Notes: generated from the sequence alone by a model not told the origin. Numbered from the stretch's first letter, positions 8,244 through 18,248 are shown. The stretch: DNA of 64,000 nt from Ignavibacteriales bacterium (GCA_016714125.1 JADJNX010000002.1:124001-188000); one strand, 5' to 3'. Translations and numbers: made by a program.

Positions 8244-9398
8244 ATGAGCAAAAAAGATTATTATGAGATACTTGGTGTCACAAAAAACTCGTCAAAGGAT
8301 GAAATAAAACAAGCATACCGCAAAATTGCGATGCAGTATCACCCCGACAGAAATCCTGATAACAAGGAAGCTGAAGATAAATTTAAAGAAGCTGCCGAAG
8401 CTTATGAAGTGTTAAGTGATGATGAAAAACGGTCAAAATATGATCGGTTTGGTCATCAGGCTTTTGGAGCAGGTGGTGGACAACAGGGCTTCACAGATAT
8501 CAATGATATTTTCTCCCATTTCTCCGATGTATTTGGCGGAGGTGGTGGTTCAATATTTGACGATATTTTTGGAGGGGGTGGTGGAAGACGCGGTGGAAGG
8601 AAAAGAAGTTCGGGTACCCCGGGCAGTGATCTTAGAGTAAATCTCAAATTAAAACTCGAAGAAATTTCCACCGGCACAACAAAAACGATTAAAATTAACA
8701 AATTTATTAAATGTGACTCCTGTACCGGGAGTGGTTCAGATAGTGGATCGAGCAAAAAAACATGTCCCGCATGTAATGGTTCCGGTGAAATTCGAAATGT
8801 CTCCAGGTCTGTATTCGGGCAGTTTGTAAATATTCAGCCCTGTGCAAATTGTAACGGTGAAGGAAGTGTAATCGACAAACCTTGCAAAAAATGTCATGGT
8901 GATGGACGGGTAAAATCTGAAGTCACTGAAAGCATTGATGTACCGGCTGGTGTAAGCGCTGAAATGCAGCTTAGCCTGAGAGGTAGAGGAAATGCAGGTT
9001 TAAGGGGTGGGCCAAGTGGTGATCTCCTTGTTGGTTTTCAGGAAATTGATCATGAACATTTTAAAAGAGATGGAGATAACATTATCTATCAACTCTTTAT
9101 CAGTTTCCCTCAGGCTGTATTTGGAGATGAAGTTGAAATTCCAACTCTAACTGGCAAAGCCAAACTCTCCGTTGACGCCGGAACGCGAGCAGGGAAAATT
9201 CTTAGAATGGCAGGTAAAGGATTACCAAGTGTTAACGACAGAAGCCACAGAAGAGGTGATCAGCTTGTTGAAGTTAATATCATTGTTCCAAAAAAAGTAA
9301 ATGCTCGTGAAAAAGAACTTCTAAAGGAATTGATGAATCAACCAAATGTCTCCGGTGAAGAAGGCAGCGGCGGTTTTTTTAAGAAATTTGGATTGTAA
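8244..9398 (+). CDS. dnaJ: Chaperone protein DnaJ
   Basis: Type I J-protein that stimulates the DnaK ATPase and binds unfolded substrates; cytoplasmic, 384 aa. Domains in order: J domain (residues 1-70) with YHPDRNPDN containing the HPD triad; a Gly/Phe-rich linker with runs of GGGG; a zinc domain with four CxxCxGxG-type modules (CDSCTGSG, CPACNGSG, CANCNGEG, CKKCHGDG, about residues 153-220); and C-terminal substrate-binding beta domains with the GDLLVGFQEIDH segment. It is intact and is the third gene of the hrcA-grpE-dnaJ operon. Confidence 0.97.
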   Translation: MSKKDYYEILGVTKNSSKDEIKQAYRKIAMQYHPDRNPDNKEAEDKFKEAAEAYEVLSDDEKRSKYDRFGHQAFGAGGGQQGFTDINDIFSHFSDVFGGGGGSIFDDIFGGGGGRRGGRKRSSGTPGSDLRVNLKLKLEEISTGTTKTIKINKFIKCDSCTGSGSDSGSSKKTCPACNGSGEIRNVSRSVFGQFVNIQPCANCNGEGSVIDKPCKKCHGDGRVKSEVTESIDVPAGVSAEMQLSLRGRGNAGLRGGPSGDLLVGFQEIDHEHFKRDGDNIIYQLFISFPQAVFGDEVEIPTLTGKAKLSVDAGTRAGKILRMAGKGLPSVNDRSHRRGDQLVEVNIIVPKKVNAREKELLKELMNQPNVSGEEGSGGFFKKFGL

Positions 9399-9406
9399 CA
9401 ATTGAA

Positions 9407-9871
9407 TTGAAATCACTGATTGAACGGCTCTCAATAAAATCAGGTCTTACAAAACTGGAAGTTATGGCTCTCCTTTTTGTAATTTCTTCCATTACGGTTG
9501 GGGCCGTCATCCATATTTTCAAATCAGATTCTGAGGTTTTGGCTCCTGCTCCAAAAGAGGAATCATCTTATAACTTGTTGCAAAAAGAGAAGAAGGAAGT
9601 CGAGAAAAAAATTGGTAAATCATCAACCTCCGGAAACTCGACCACCAAAGTCAAAAAACTGAACACAGGCGAGAAGATAAACATAAATACTGCAGGAATT
9701 ATTGAATTAATGAAAATTCCCGGTGTCGGAAAGACAACCGCAATTGATATCGTTCTTTTAAGATAACCCTCGGAGGGAAGTTCACTGACTGGAACCAATT
9801 AAAGGGTATAAAGTCATCGGCGAAAAAAACTTGCTAAACTGAAAGAATATATGGTTTTAAGCGATGAATAA
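9407..9871 (+). CDS. ComEA-like membrane-anchored helix-hairpin-helix protein (two apparent frameshifts)
   Basis: An N-terminal membrane segment (about residues 18-37, VMALLFVISSITVGAVIHIF) is followed by a Lys/Glu-rich linker and one HhH DNA-binding domain that begins INTAGIIELMKIPGVGKTTA. This is the layout of ComEA-type DNA receptors. The second half of the domain is out of frame. Adding one base near 9759-9765, and reading A7 at 9823-9829 as A6, gives LGGKFTDWNQLKGI and a continuous protein ending at 9871 (about 154 aa). The start is TTG, 8 bases after dnaJ. The stop overlaps the ATG of the next gene. DNA uptake is possible, but many HhH proteins of this type have unknown roles. Confidence 0.75.
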
Positions 9872-10421
9872 ACTTTTGAGAATTTATTCCGACCACCAGC
9901 ATTACTTTAATATCGGATTCATCATAATTTTGGCAGTCGCTCTTTTAAAGGTGGCGTATATTGATCCAAAAAAGTATAGTGAGCAGGAAGAAAATTTTAA
10001 AACTGAGTCACGGCTTCGGATGTATAATCTGCGATCGGCACAAAAAGCCTATTTTGACAAAAATGAGAGATTCTGTGGGAATATCGATGAACTCATCGGC
10101 TTTTTAAGGTCACTTGGTTTGGATTCAACACTTACTTTAGGAAGCGATTCATTAGAATCTGAGTTTGTTTTCAGACCCCTCTCAAACGGGAAATTTGTTA
10201 TTGACAGTCTTAAATTCTCGCCAAAAATCTATCTCCCCTATTCATTTGCACTTGATTCTGCGCGGGTTATAGATTCTGTATTTGCAGAAAATGGTGATTT
10301 TATCCGGGTTGATACAACTTTTACTCCGGGAAACCGGTTTAAAATAACTGATCCATCAGGGTATGGTAGTGTTGGTAATCTCTTTTTTGATGCCCTTAAA
10401 TATTCAGCCTCCTGGGAGTAG
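9864..10421 (+). CDS. Unknown membrane-anchored protein with a pilin-like layout
   Basis: I do not recognise a family with certainty. The 185-aa protein has one N-terminal membrane helix (about residues 17-32, IGFIIILAVALLKVAY) and an extracytoplasmic domain. Residues 48-80 (RMYNLRSAQKAYFDKNERF then a Cys and IDELIGFL) resemble the segment after the helix in type IV pilin-like and pseudopilin proteins, but there is no prepilin peptidase site before the helix. It overlaps the upstream HhH gene and is followed after two bases by the DUF3822-like gene, so the three are probably translated together. Confidence 0.7.
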   Translation: MNKLLRIYSDHQHYFNIGFIIILAVALLKVAYIDPKKYSEQEENFKTESRLRMYNLRSAQKAYFDKNERFCGNIDELIGFLRSLGLDSTLTLGSDSLESEFVFRPLSNGKFVIDSLKFSPKIYLPYSFALDSARVIDSVFAENGDFIRVDTTFTPGNRFKITDPSGYGSVGNLFFDALKYSASWE

Positions 10422-10423
10422 AT

Positions 10424-11287
10424 ATGAACAGAATTCTGGTAGAAGTCAAACATGACAGTGTTGTAATAAAAAATGTAAACCCGGGTGAAGAGACTGTTGA
10501 AAAAACCGTGGTGGAATATTCAATACTCCAAGGCCCTTCATTTACAAGGCTTGATCTCAACCAATGTGGACAGTTAATCCCTGATCTCATTAAAGCCGGA
10601 CAAAACAGTTTTAGTGATTCCACAGTTTATTTGATTTTCCCACAGTCGTTATTTCATACAATGACATTACCGGCAAAACCGGAACTCTCAAAACTTCAGC
10701 AATATAATGAGCACAAGTTTGAAATCGGTGTCATTTTCCCGTTTTTGGAATCAGATTTATTTTCACTTGATGTTCAGCCTCTTGCTCAATCCGGATTTAA
10801 CAATCCCAACGCAGAATTGGTGACTGTTCTCAACAACGATCTGTTAAATTTTGCCTCTATGGTCAAAAAAAATACAGGTTCACCAAGAGTTAAAATAATT
10901 GTTCCTTTTCTTTCACTGAAAGAATTTATTAAAAAGAATTTTCCTGCCGATCAAAAGTCGGTGCTTCTTCATATTTCCGGGAACTCAATTATCCTGGCAT
11001 CATTGAAGGGTGCGGAGATCGCATCAGTTTACTCAACAAATTTTATCGATATCCCTTCTATACCTGACATAATCGATTCATTCCTCCTTAATAACTCATC
11101 GGGAAGAATTGATAAGGATACTTTGAGTTACATCTATTTTAGTCTTGAAGAATATATGGTGGGGCTTGCCTCACTTGTGGAAAAATGGATGAATATTAAA
11201 ACTGTCGAAAATTTTGCAGGCCTTCCCTTGGGGAAAGTTTGCAAAATCCCCCCCGACCTCCTTGCAGAGATTAGAAATGAGGCTTAG
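10424..11287 (+). CDS. DUF3822-like protein (predicted actin-like fold)
   Basis: A 287-aa cytoplasmic protein with no signal peptide or membrane segment. Its position directly upstream of, and overlapping, rsmD is the position in which DUF3822 proteins occur in Bacteroidota, and its length and beta-rich N-terminus (MNRILVEVKHDSVVIKNV) fit that family. DUF3822 is thought to have an actin/hexokinase-like fold related to PilM-type proteins. Together with the pilin-like gene upstream, this suggests a possible surface or competence role, but function is unknown. The last 11 bases overlap the rsmD start. Confidence 0.65.
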   Translation: MNRILVEVKHDSVVIKNVNPGEETVEKTVVEYSILQGPSFTRLDLNQCGQLIPDLIKAGQNSFSDSTVYLIFPQSLFHTMTLPAKPELSKLQQYNEHKFEIGVIFPFLESDLFSLDVQPLAQSGFNNPNAELVTVLNNDLLNFASMVKKNTGSPRVKIIVPFLSLKEFIKKNFPADQKSVLLHISGNSIILASLKGAEIASVYSTNFIDIPSIPDIIDSFLLNNSSGRIDKDTLSYIYFSLEEYMVGLASLVEKWMNIKTVENFAGLPLGKVCKIPPDLLAEIRNEA

Positions 11288-11843
11288 AATAATCTCAGGA
11301 GAATTTGGCGGAAGGTTTATAAAAACACCCGATTCTAAATTCACCCGACCAACCACTGACAAAGTGAAACAGTCAGTATTCAATTATCTCGCTAACTTTT
11401 TTGATTTTGAAGATGCCATTGCCGCCGATATCTATTCCGGCTCGGGCTCACTCGGTTTTGAGATGCTCAGTCGTGGGGCTGAAAAAGTCCATTTTGTTGA
11501 AAAAAACTTCCCCGTTGTAAAAATTCTGACCGAGAATATTCAAAGTCTGGATGTTGAAAAAAGAGTGAAGTTACACAAAATGAAAGCTGTTACATTTGCT
11601 GCAACCACCAACCTGCAGTTTGATTTTATTTTTGCCGACCCACCATTTTATGAATACGATATTTATGAAGTGGTGAAAAATATCAGGAAAAGGGAGCTTT
11701 TAAAACCGGGAGGAGTATTTATGCTGGAGAGGTCGATTCAAACTCTTGAGGATGATAAAACAAATTTGGGGATGGAGCCGATTAAGAGACTTGGGGATAC
11801 ATGTTTATACCAGATTATTAATGATGCCTTCAAATGGGAGTGA
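11277..11843 (+). CDS. rsmD: 16S rRNA (guanine(966)-N(2))-methyltransferase RsmD
   Basis: SAM-dependent methyltransferase acting on 16S rRNA guanine 966. The ATG at 11277 (MRLRIISGEFGGRFIKTPDS) is chosen because it gives the standard N-terminus RIIxGxxxGRxLxxP; the frame is open further upstream, but that part overlaps the previous gene. SAM motif I is DIYSGSGSLGFEMLSRGA (about residue 46). The catalytic DPPF, equivalent to NPPY, is near residue 122. Length 188 aa is typical. It is the last gene of the operon that starts with hrcA. Confidence 0.93.
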   Translation: MRLRIISGEFGGRFIKTPDSKFTRPTTDKVKQSVFNYLANFFDFEDAIAADIYSGSGSLGFEMLSRGAEKVHFVEKNFPVVKILTENIQSLDVEKRVKLHKMKAVTFAATTNLQFDFIFADPPFYEYDIYEVVKNIRKRELLKPGGVFMLERSIQTLEDDKTNLGMEPIKRLGDTCLYQIINDAFKWE

Positions 11844-11870
11844 TCAAGCTATTGAAATTCCGAGCCGGAA

Positions 11871-12455
11871 TCAGAGAATTGACATCCAGTTATTTATAAT
11901 TTGTTGGCCTCTCTCCGTTTCGATTGAGTCAGGATGGAATTGAACCCCCTCAATTTTCATTGATTTATGCCTTAATCCCATTATTTCACCATCTTTTGTC
12001 CTGGCAGTTACAATTAGATCAGACTCCATCTGTGGTTCTGAAACTGCCAGCGAATGATAACGCATAGCATTGAATTTTTCTTTGATACCTGAATACACCC
12101 CTTTTCCATCGTGAAGAATCTCTGAGACTTTCCCGTGAAAAAGTTCTCTCGCCGGGATTATAAACAGACCAAAATATTCACCTATCAGCTGATGTCCTAA
12201 ACAAACACCCAAAATTGGCTTTTTCCCTACAAATTTGGACAAAATTTTAAACGAATTTCCGGCGTTTTCGGGTCTGCCGGGTCCCGGAGAGAACACAATC
12301 CCATCAACTTCATCTTCAAAAAGTGTGTCCCACTCCGGATCGTCATTCAAAATCACCCTAACCTCGGCAGATGCCCTTTTAAAAAGTTCTACCAGATTAT
12401 AGGTGAACGAATCGTAATTATCGATTACAATTATTTTTTTATTTGTATGGCTCAT
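11871..12455 (-). CDS. pabA: Glutamine amidotransferase, aminodeoxychorismate/anthranilate synthase component II
   Basis: Class I glutamine amidotransferase that supplies ammonia to a chorismate-using partner. The 194-aa protein begins IIVIDNYDSFTYNLV, has the oxyanion segment SPGPGRPENAG, the nucleophile in GVCLGHQ (Cys near residue 81) and the His/Glu pair in VQFHPDSIETERG. The sequence alone does not separate PabA from TrpG. No trpE or pabB lies adjacent, which leaves both options open and allows dual use. The start overlaps the end of the TPR gene by 17 bases, so the two are probably co-transcribed. Confidence 0.88.
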   Translation of the reverse strand: MSHTNKKIIVIDNYDSFTYNLVELFKRASAEVRVILNDDPEWDTLFEDEVDGIVFSPGPGRPENAGNSFKILSKFVGKKPILGVCLGHQLIGEYFGLFIIPARELFHGKVSEILHDGKGVYSGIKEKFNAMRYHSLAVSEPQMESDLIVTARTKDGEIMGLRHKSMKIEGVQFHPDSIETERGQQIINNWMSIL

Positions 12456-13572
12456 TGATATGTAATTTTGCCAATTTGTGCGATGAGCTGTAGTCTTTCA
12501 ATTCAAGCACTTCATAATAACATTTAATTGCTTCTTCTCGCTGAGATAATTTGTCGTGCATCATCCCCTGATAGAGGAGAGAGTTAACATAATAGCCCGA
12601 TGCTTCCTTTTTTTCAATCTTTTTTGAAAGTTCAACTGCTTCCTTGAAATAGACCAGCGAAGAGTCCCATTGACTGGTAGCCTTATAATAAAATCCAAGG
12701 TAATAGGTTGTTTCGCGCTTTACTTTCTGACTATATCCAAATTTTCCTTCTGTAGATCCTTTATATAAATGAGTGTAAATCTCCTTTATCAATGGATAAT
12801 CGCCTCTCATAACCGCGCCACGACCTCTCCATTTCAGGAAAACAGGGTTGTCCGGAAACTGGTCAGTTAACATCTTTGCATATTTTTCGGAAGAATTTGG
12901 GTCTTTCTCAAATTCTTGATAGAGCGTCATAAGAAAATATTGAGCTTCATATTTTGCATATCTTCCCTTTTCTGCAACTCTTTTTAAGTCCTTAATGCCC
13001 TGATCTTTGTCACCGGAAGGAAAAATATCAAAAGTGGCTTAAATGCAGGAAATTCATCGGGAATCACTGAGATATAATAGGAATAAATACCTGTTCCCAA
13101 AAGAATATCTGCATTTCCCGGTTGTATCTTAAGTACTCTGTTTACAATTGGTAGAGCCTTCCCTGCCATCATCAGCAGCCTTTAGCCAGCTCTCGCGCAG
13201 TGAATGAAGTCTGCCTCTAAAACCAATAGCTCCACCCTTAAAAAAGAGTGCATCGATATTATTGGGATCGTCATCCAAAATCTCATCGCAGACATAAATT
13301 ACATCATCCAACTTTTTATAAAAAAGATCGTCCTTAGACTCGTCATCGAGATCAACCAGAATTTTCCACCAATCGATCATCGATAGATAAAAAAGTCCGG
13401 CAGGAGATTTTGGATTGTCACGAAGAAGAGTTCTGAACTTCGTTTCTGCTGCAGTAAAATTTAACGAATATACATCCTTGATCCCCTCATCAATAATTGT
13501 ATTCACCGTTTGTGAATATGACTGAAATGAGAGTGTTAAAAGGAGAAGAATGAGGATTTTATATTTTTTCAT
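12439..13572 (-). CDS. Secreted or periplasmic TPR-repeat protein (two apparent frameshifts)
   Basis: A signal peptide (MKKYKILILLLLTLSFQSYSQ) is followed by helical tetratricopeptide-like repeats with pattern residues such as NIDALFFKGGAIGFRGR and AKYEAQYFLMTLY. Two breaks are seen: CC at 13166-13167 (one base too many) and A5 at 13021-13025 (one too few). Restored, the protein is about 377 aa and ends at 12439. The central restored part reads KALPIVNRVLKIQPGNADIL, a typical TPR helix pair. No enzymatic motif is visible; it probably forms a protein-protein interaction scaffold. The role is unknown. Confidence 0.72.
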
Positions 13573-13717
13573 TTTCTTTAATATTTTTTTAGTTGTTACT
13601 TCGAATTATACGAACCGGACTCCAAAGAAGTTTCATAATTATTTTTGCTCTAAGTGGAATTGGATTTGAACTGAATAGCTAGATGTGGAAAAAGGAAGAA
13701 AAACCAAGTGTGAAAAA

Positions 13718-13750
13718 CAAAAAGGCTGCCCGTTTGAGCAGCCTCTTTTA
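13718..13750 (-). terminator. Rho-independent terminator after glyS
   Basis: A 7-bp stem AGGCTGC/GCAGCCT (13723-13729 with 13738-13744) has an eight-base loop. On the minus strand it is followed by a run of T, and it lies directly after the glyS stop. T residues on the other side could make it weakly bidirectional. Confidence 0.8.
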
Positions 13751-13767
13751 AATAAAACATATTTGTT

Positions 13768-15252
13768 CTAAACAAGTTTTTCGGCAAGATATCCGGGAAG
13801 TTTTGAAGCATCAATTCTGATCTGCTCCATGCTGTCCCTTTCTCTAACTGTCACACTGTTATCTTCCAGAGTCTGGGTATCAACGGTGATCGCATAAGGA
13901 GTACCAATCTCATCCATCCTTCGATATCGTCTGCCGATTGCAGCTTTGTCATCGTAGAACACTTTATATTTTGTTCTTAACTCGGCTTCAATCTTTTTCG
14001 CAAATTCCGGCATACCATCTTTGTTAACTAAAGGAAGAATTGCAGCCTTAACAGGTGCCAGTTTTGGATTAAGATGCAGAACTGTCCTCACTTCGCCTCC
14101 CAGATCCTCTTCATCATAAGCATCAACCAGGAATGCCATAAATGACCTGCTTGCTCCGGCAGAAGTCTCGATGATGTAAGGCAAAAACTTCTCTTTTGTG
14201 TCGTCATCAAAATTACTGAGAGATTTTTTCGAGAACTGTTCATGTCTTGCAAGATCAAAATCAGTTCTGTTATGTATTCCTTCTATCTCTCCCCAACCGA
14301 ACGGAAACAGATATTCAATATCGGTTGCTTCTTTTGCATAATGAGCAAGTTTGTTGGCTGGATGATCATGATATCTCAAGTTGTCAGGATTCATTCCAAG
14401 ACTTTTGAACCAGTCCATTCTCATGGCTTTCCAATAATCGAAATATTGTTTGTCGTCAGAAGGTTTAACAAAATACTGCATTTCCATCTGCTCAAATTCG
14501 CGGGTTCTAAAGAGGAAATAACGCGTATTGATTTCGTTTCTGAATGCTTTTCCGATTTGGGCAATTCCAAAAGGTACTTTTTGACGGGACGCATTTTGGA
14601 CATTCAGGAAATTAACAAAAATCCCCTGTGCAGTTTCCGGTCTGAGATAAATCGTTGAACCCGTTTCTTCAACAGGTCCAAGAAATGTTTTAAACATCAG
14701 ATTAAATTTACGAGCTGAAGTAAATGAACCTTTGTTCCCGCAGGTTGGACAGTTTAACTCGGCAATAAGGTTGTCGGCAATTTCTGTTTCAAATAAATCA
14801 ACGATAAAATCGTTAACTTCCTCGGTTTTTGTTTCAACCTGTCCCGAAAGTGAATCGATTCGGGTCTTCAAATCCCCGGAAGCCACAACCGAAAGAGCTT
14901 CGAGCATTTTCAATTTTTTCTTGGCCGCAATTTGATCGATCAAATAGTCAACCCTGAATCTTGCTTTACAAGCCTTGCAATCGATCATTGGGTCAGTAAA
15001 GTTCTCAACATGCCCCGATGCAACCCAAACCTCGGGTGACATTAAAATGGCAGCATCAAGCCCTTCAACATCCTCTCGATAGGTCATAAACTTCCACCAC
15101 TCATCTTTAAGGTTGCGAAGCATTTCACTTCCCAAAGGACCATAATCATAACATCCGTTTAATCCACCATATATCTCACTCGATTGATAAACGAACCCTT
15201 TTCGTTTTGCCAATGAGATTATTTTCTCTAAAACATCACTTTTATTCTTCAT
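13768..15252 (-). CDS. glyS: Glycine-tRNA ligase (single-chain alpha2 type)
   Basis: Class II aminoacyl-tRNA synthetase that charges tRNA-Gly. The 494-aa chain is the eukaryote/archaeal-like GlyQS form rather than the bacterial two-subunit form. N-terminal KGFVYQSSEIYGGLNGCYDYGP is characteristic. Motif 2 lies in the segment IAQIGKAFRNEI, motif 3 near SAGASRSFMAFLVDAY, and the C-terminal anticodon-binding domain begins near LAPVKAAILPL. Two Cys pairs (DCKACKAR and NCPTCGNKG) mark the zinc-like insertion. It is intact, unlike many neighbours. Confidence 0.96.
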   Translation of the reverse strand: MKNKSDVLEKIISLAKRKGFVYQSSEIYGGLNGCYDYGPLGSEMLRNLKDEWWKFMTYREDVEGLDAAILMSPEVWVASGHVENFTDPMIDCKACKARFRVDYLIDQIAAKKKLKMLEALSVVASGDLKTRIDSLSGQVETKTEEVNDFIVDLFETEIADNLIAELNCPTCGNKGSFTSARKFNLMFKTFLGPVEETGSTIYLRPETAQGIFVNFLNVQNASRQKVPFGIAQIGKAFRNEINTRYFLFRTREFEQMEMQYFVKPSDDKQYFDYWKAMRMDWFKSLGMNPDNLRYHDHPANKLAHYAKEATDIEYLFPFGWGEIEGIHNRTDFDLARHEQFSKKSLSNFDDDTKEKFLPYIIETSAGASRSFMAFLVDAYDEEDLGGEVRTVLHLNPKLAPVKAAILPLVNKDGMPEFAKKIEAELRTKYKVFYDDKAAIGRRYRRMDEIGTPYAITVDTQTLEDNSVTVRERDSMEQIRIDASKLPGYLAEKLV

Positions 15253-15370
15253 TTAAGGCATTTCTCCACAATGATAACTTTAAAAATTTCAATCTTTAAA
15301 TATAACCATATCGATCCTTTTGACCCTGATATTATTATTCGGTCGTGCCCCGTTTTTTTACTATTTTTGT

Positions 15371-16822
15371 ATGTATACCTTCACACTTTTAAAGAAAAAA
15401 CGGCATAAATACAATAGATATCTCATTATTTGACTATCTCGAGGAGTTCTATTTTCTCCTTGATCATAACGGCAAGATAATTGCATGCAACAGGTATGTC
15501 TCCGACAAACTGGGTTATGACAGAAGTAAACTCACAGAGATTGATTCTGTTCTTAGTCCTGAGTCAATATTACAATTTGAACATTCTGTAATTAAATGCA
15601 CTTCCACAAAAGAGAATGTCTCATTGGAGTGCCGGATCAAGGATGCAACGGGGAATAATATCCATGAGTGCCATGCCCATTTTAGTTTCGTTTCGGATGA
15701 CACTATTCTTCTTCAACTCAGAGATGTGACAGAGTTTAATCACATCAAAACCGATCTCACCCGATTTAAGTACATCGCTGATCATACAATAAATCCACTG
15801 CAAATAACCGACCTGACAGGTAAAATGATTTATGTTAACCCTGCGTTTTCTGCTGAAAGTGGTTTTGAGCAGGATGAACTTATAGGATTTAATCCCAAGA
15901 TATTTGGGAGTGGCAAACATTCTAAGATGCATTGGGAAAATATGTGGAAAACCATCTCTGCCGGGAAAACATGGATCGGGGAGGTTGAGAACAAAAGAAA
16001 AAATGGTGAGACTTTTTATTCCCAACTCCAGATAACACCCGTTAACGAAAAAGATGGTAAGATTATCGGCTATTTTGGAATTCATAGAGATCTTTCAGAT
16101 AAAAGAAATCTTGAAAAGCAATTAATCCATACTCAGAAAATGGAGAGTATCGGTACACTTGCAGCAGGTGTTGCACACGAGGTGGGTAATCCCTGGCATC
16201 TATCTCAGCTCTCGCTCAGATTATTCAGCGAACTACCGAAGATGAGTTTATTAAAGAAAAACTTGAGCTTATCAAAAAACAGATAACCCGTATCTCAAAG
16301 ATAATCAGGGATCTTGTCGATTTTTCCCGACCAAGTAATTATGAACTCCGTTCAACCGATATCGGTCAAAATTTGAGAGAAGCCATTGAGATAGTACAGG
16401 TTGGGAAAAAAGCGAAAGATCTCTCCTTTAGATTTAATAATACTGAGGGATTTATTGTTCCACTCGTTTCGGACCAGATACAACAGGTATTTGTTAATAT
16501 TCTGATCAATTCAGTTGATGCTGTCCTTGAAATGAAAGAGAATTTCCCCGATATGAGGGGAGAAATATTAGCCGAAACCTACATTGAAGGCAGTTCACTG
16601 ATTGTTGAACTCTCAGATAATGGGGATGGAATATCCGAAGATAAACATGCTAAAATATTTGAACCGTTCTACACAACTAAAGCAGTTGGTAAAGGAACAG
16701 GATTGGGGCTTTGGGTAAGTTATGGTATTGTAAAAAGTTTTCAGGGAGATATCAAAGTAACAAGCAAACCGGGAAGGGGCACTTCATTTAAGATTTCCCT
16801 GCCTCTTAATCCGATTTACTAA
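15371..16822 (+). CDS. PAS-domain sensor histidine kinase (two apparent frameshifts)
   Basis: Soluble sensor kinase with two PAS domains, a HisKA domain and a HATPase domain. No membrane segment is seen. The PAS segments are EEFYFLLDHNGKIIACNRYV and LQITDLTGKMIYVNPAF, the latter with the PAC tail GYFGIHRDLSDKRNLEKQL. The H-box is GVAHEVGNPLASISALAQ after restoring a C at CCC 16191-16193. The N-box lies near NILINSVDAVLEM, with G-boxes DNGDGIS and GTGLGLW. Reading A6 at 15395-15400 as A5 lets ATG 15371 start the protein (about 483 aa). That start is uncertain, because a TATTTTTG -7-like box lies just before it. The NtrC-type regulator follows after 16 bases and is the likely partner. Confidence 0.85.
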
Positions 16823-16838
16823 GGCAAACGGAGAGTAA

Positions 16839-18194
16839 ATGTCAAAAAAAATATTAGTTGTTGATGATGAAGATATCATAAGGGAATCAATCTCTTATAT
16901 TCTTGGTAAAGAAGGATATGCAGTTGAGACCGCCGAAAATGGTGCAATTGCGTATGAAAAAGTTCAAAAAGATCATTACGATTTGGTAATATCTGATATT
17001 GAGATGCCGGAGATGAAAGGTATTGACCTTCTGGAAAAAATCGTCCGACTGAATCTTCACACCTCCGTGATTATGATAACAGCCTACGGTTCCCTCGAGA
17101 CGGCCATAAGAGCCCTTAGAGCTGGAGCTGGTGACTATCTCCTCAAACCGCTCGATTTTGATGAACTCTCAGTTAAAGTTTCACGAATATTTCAGTTAAA
17201 AGACCTGATTAGAGAAAATCAGGTGCTTAAACATGAACTTCACCGTCAGTATGATTTTTCAAATATCATTGGTAAAAGCAAAAGGATGCAAAACATCTTT
17301 AAGATGATTCGTGCTATTTCTGAAACAGATTCAACAGTATTGATCACCGGTAATAGTGGTACCGGAAAAGAACTGGTTGCAAAAGCAATCCACTTTAACA
17401 GCAAAAGAAGAAATAAGCCATTTATTGCGGTCAATTGTGGTGCAATATCTGAAACGCTGATTGAAAGTGAGCTTTTTGGACATAAAAAGGGATCTTTCAC
17501 CGGAGCAACTTATGACAAAGAGGGATTCATAAAAGCTGCTGATGAAGGCACACTTTTTCTTGATGAAGTAAGTGAGATGCCGCTGAATTTGCAAGTTAAA
17601 CTGTTACGTGTTTTGCAGGAGAGAGAATTTATTCCGGTTGGGAATACTTCACCCACAAAAATAAATGTGCGGTTTGTTGCTTCCACAAATAGAAATTTAA
17701 CAGAAGAGATCGAAAAAGGAAGATTTAGAGAAGATCTTTTTTATCGACTAAATGTTGTTGAAGTGAGACTCCCCTCTTTAACAGAGAGAAAAGATGATAT
17801 CCCAATTCTTGCTGATCATTTCCTGAATTACTACCGCCACCAGATGAATAAAAGTATTAAGGGATTTGACTATTCAGCAGTTAGAGCCCTGATCAATCAT
17901 GAATGGAGGGGTGAAGTAAGAGAACTCGAAAATGTGATCGAGAGGGCTGTTATTTTCGCAGAATCTGAGTATATTACGGTTAATGATCTTCCGGAAATAA
18001 TAAAGGCTCAACGCGATATCTCCTCTTCAACAACCTATGGTTCACTTGATGAATTTATGAGAAAAGTTGAAAGAGACTTCCTCGTAAGGGTTTTAGAAGA
18101 GCATGATTATGACAAAGAGAAGGTTGCCAAGACACTTGATCTGGGACTTTCTACACTTTATCGAAAAATTAAAGATTTAGACATTGAAGTCTGA
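16839..18194 (+). CDS. NtrC-family sigma-54 response regulator
   Basis: A 451-aa enhancer-binding activator. The receiver domain (1-120) has the acidic pocket VDDED and the phospho-acceptor in LVISDIEMPEMKG (about residue 53), with the conserved Lys in YLLKPLD. The AAA+ domain has Walker A GNSGTGKE, the sigma-54 contact loop GSFTGA (GAFTGA in most members), Walker B LFLDEVSEM and the arginine-finger region REDLFYRLNVVEVRLP. The C-terminal Fis-type helix-turn-helix is VAKTLDLGLSTLYRKIK. The GSFTGA loop means it should work with sigma-54. It is paired with the PAS kinase directly upstream. Two sigma-54-like promoters in this window (near 35683 and 60191) are candidate targets, which is inference. 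Confidence 0.95.
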   Translation: MSKKILVVDDEDIIRESISYILGKEGYAVETAENGAIAYEKVQKDHYDLVISDIEMPEMKGIDLLEKIVRLNLHTSVIMITAYGSLETAIRALRAGAGDYLLKPLDFDELSVKVSRIFQLKDLIRENQVLKHELHRQYDFSNIIGKSKRMQNIFKMIRAISETDSTVLITGNSGTGKELVAKAIHFNSKRRNKPFIAVNCGAISETLIESELFGHKKGSFTGATYDKEGFIKAADEGTLFLDEVSEMPLNLQVKLLRVLQEREFIPVGNTSPTKINVRFVASTNRNLTEEIEKGRFREDLFYRLNVVEVRLPSLTERKDDIPILADHFLNYYRHQMNKSIKGFDYSAVRALINHEWRGEVRELENVIERAVIFAESEYITVNDLPEIIKAQRDISSSTTYGSLDEFMRKVERDFLVRVLEEHDYDKEKVAKTLDLGLSTLYRKIKDLDIEV

Positions 18195-18240
18195 AAAAAG
18201 ATTTGTATTTTAAATCAAACCTTCTTTAATAATTTTTATT

Positions 18241-18248
18241 TAACTTTG
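18241..18248 (+). promoter_or_regulatory. Possible -7 box of the metallo-hydrolase gene
   Basis: TAACTTTG matches the TAnnTTTG pattern and lies 25 nt before the start at 18273. No good TTTG is found at the expected -33 spacing, so the call is tentative. Confidence 0.35.

Noticed and set aside
11214..11276. Longer start for rsmD
   Set aside because: It lies inside the DUF3822-like gene, and the family N-terminus begins at 11277.
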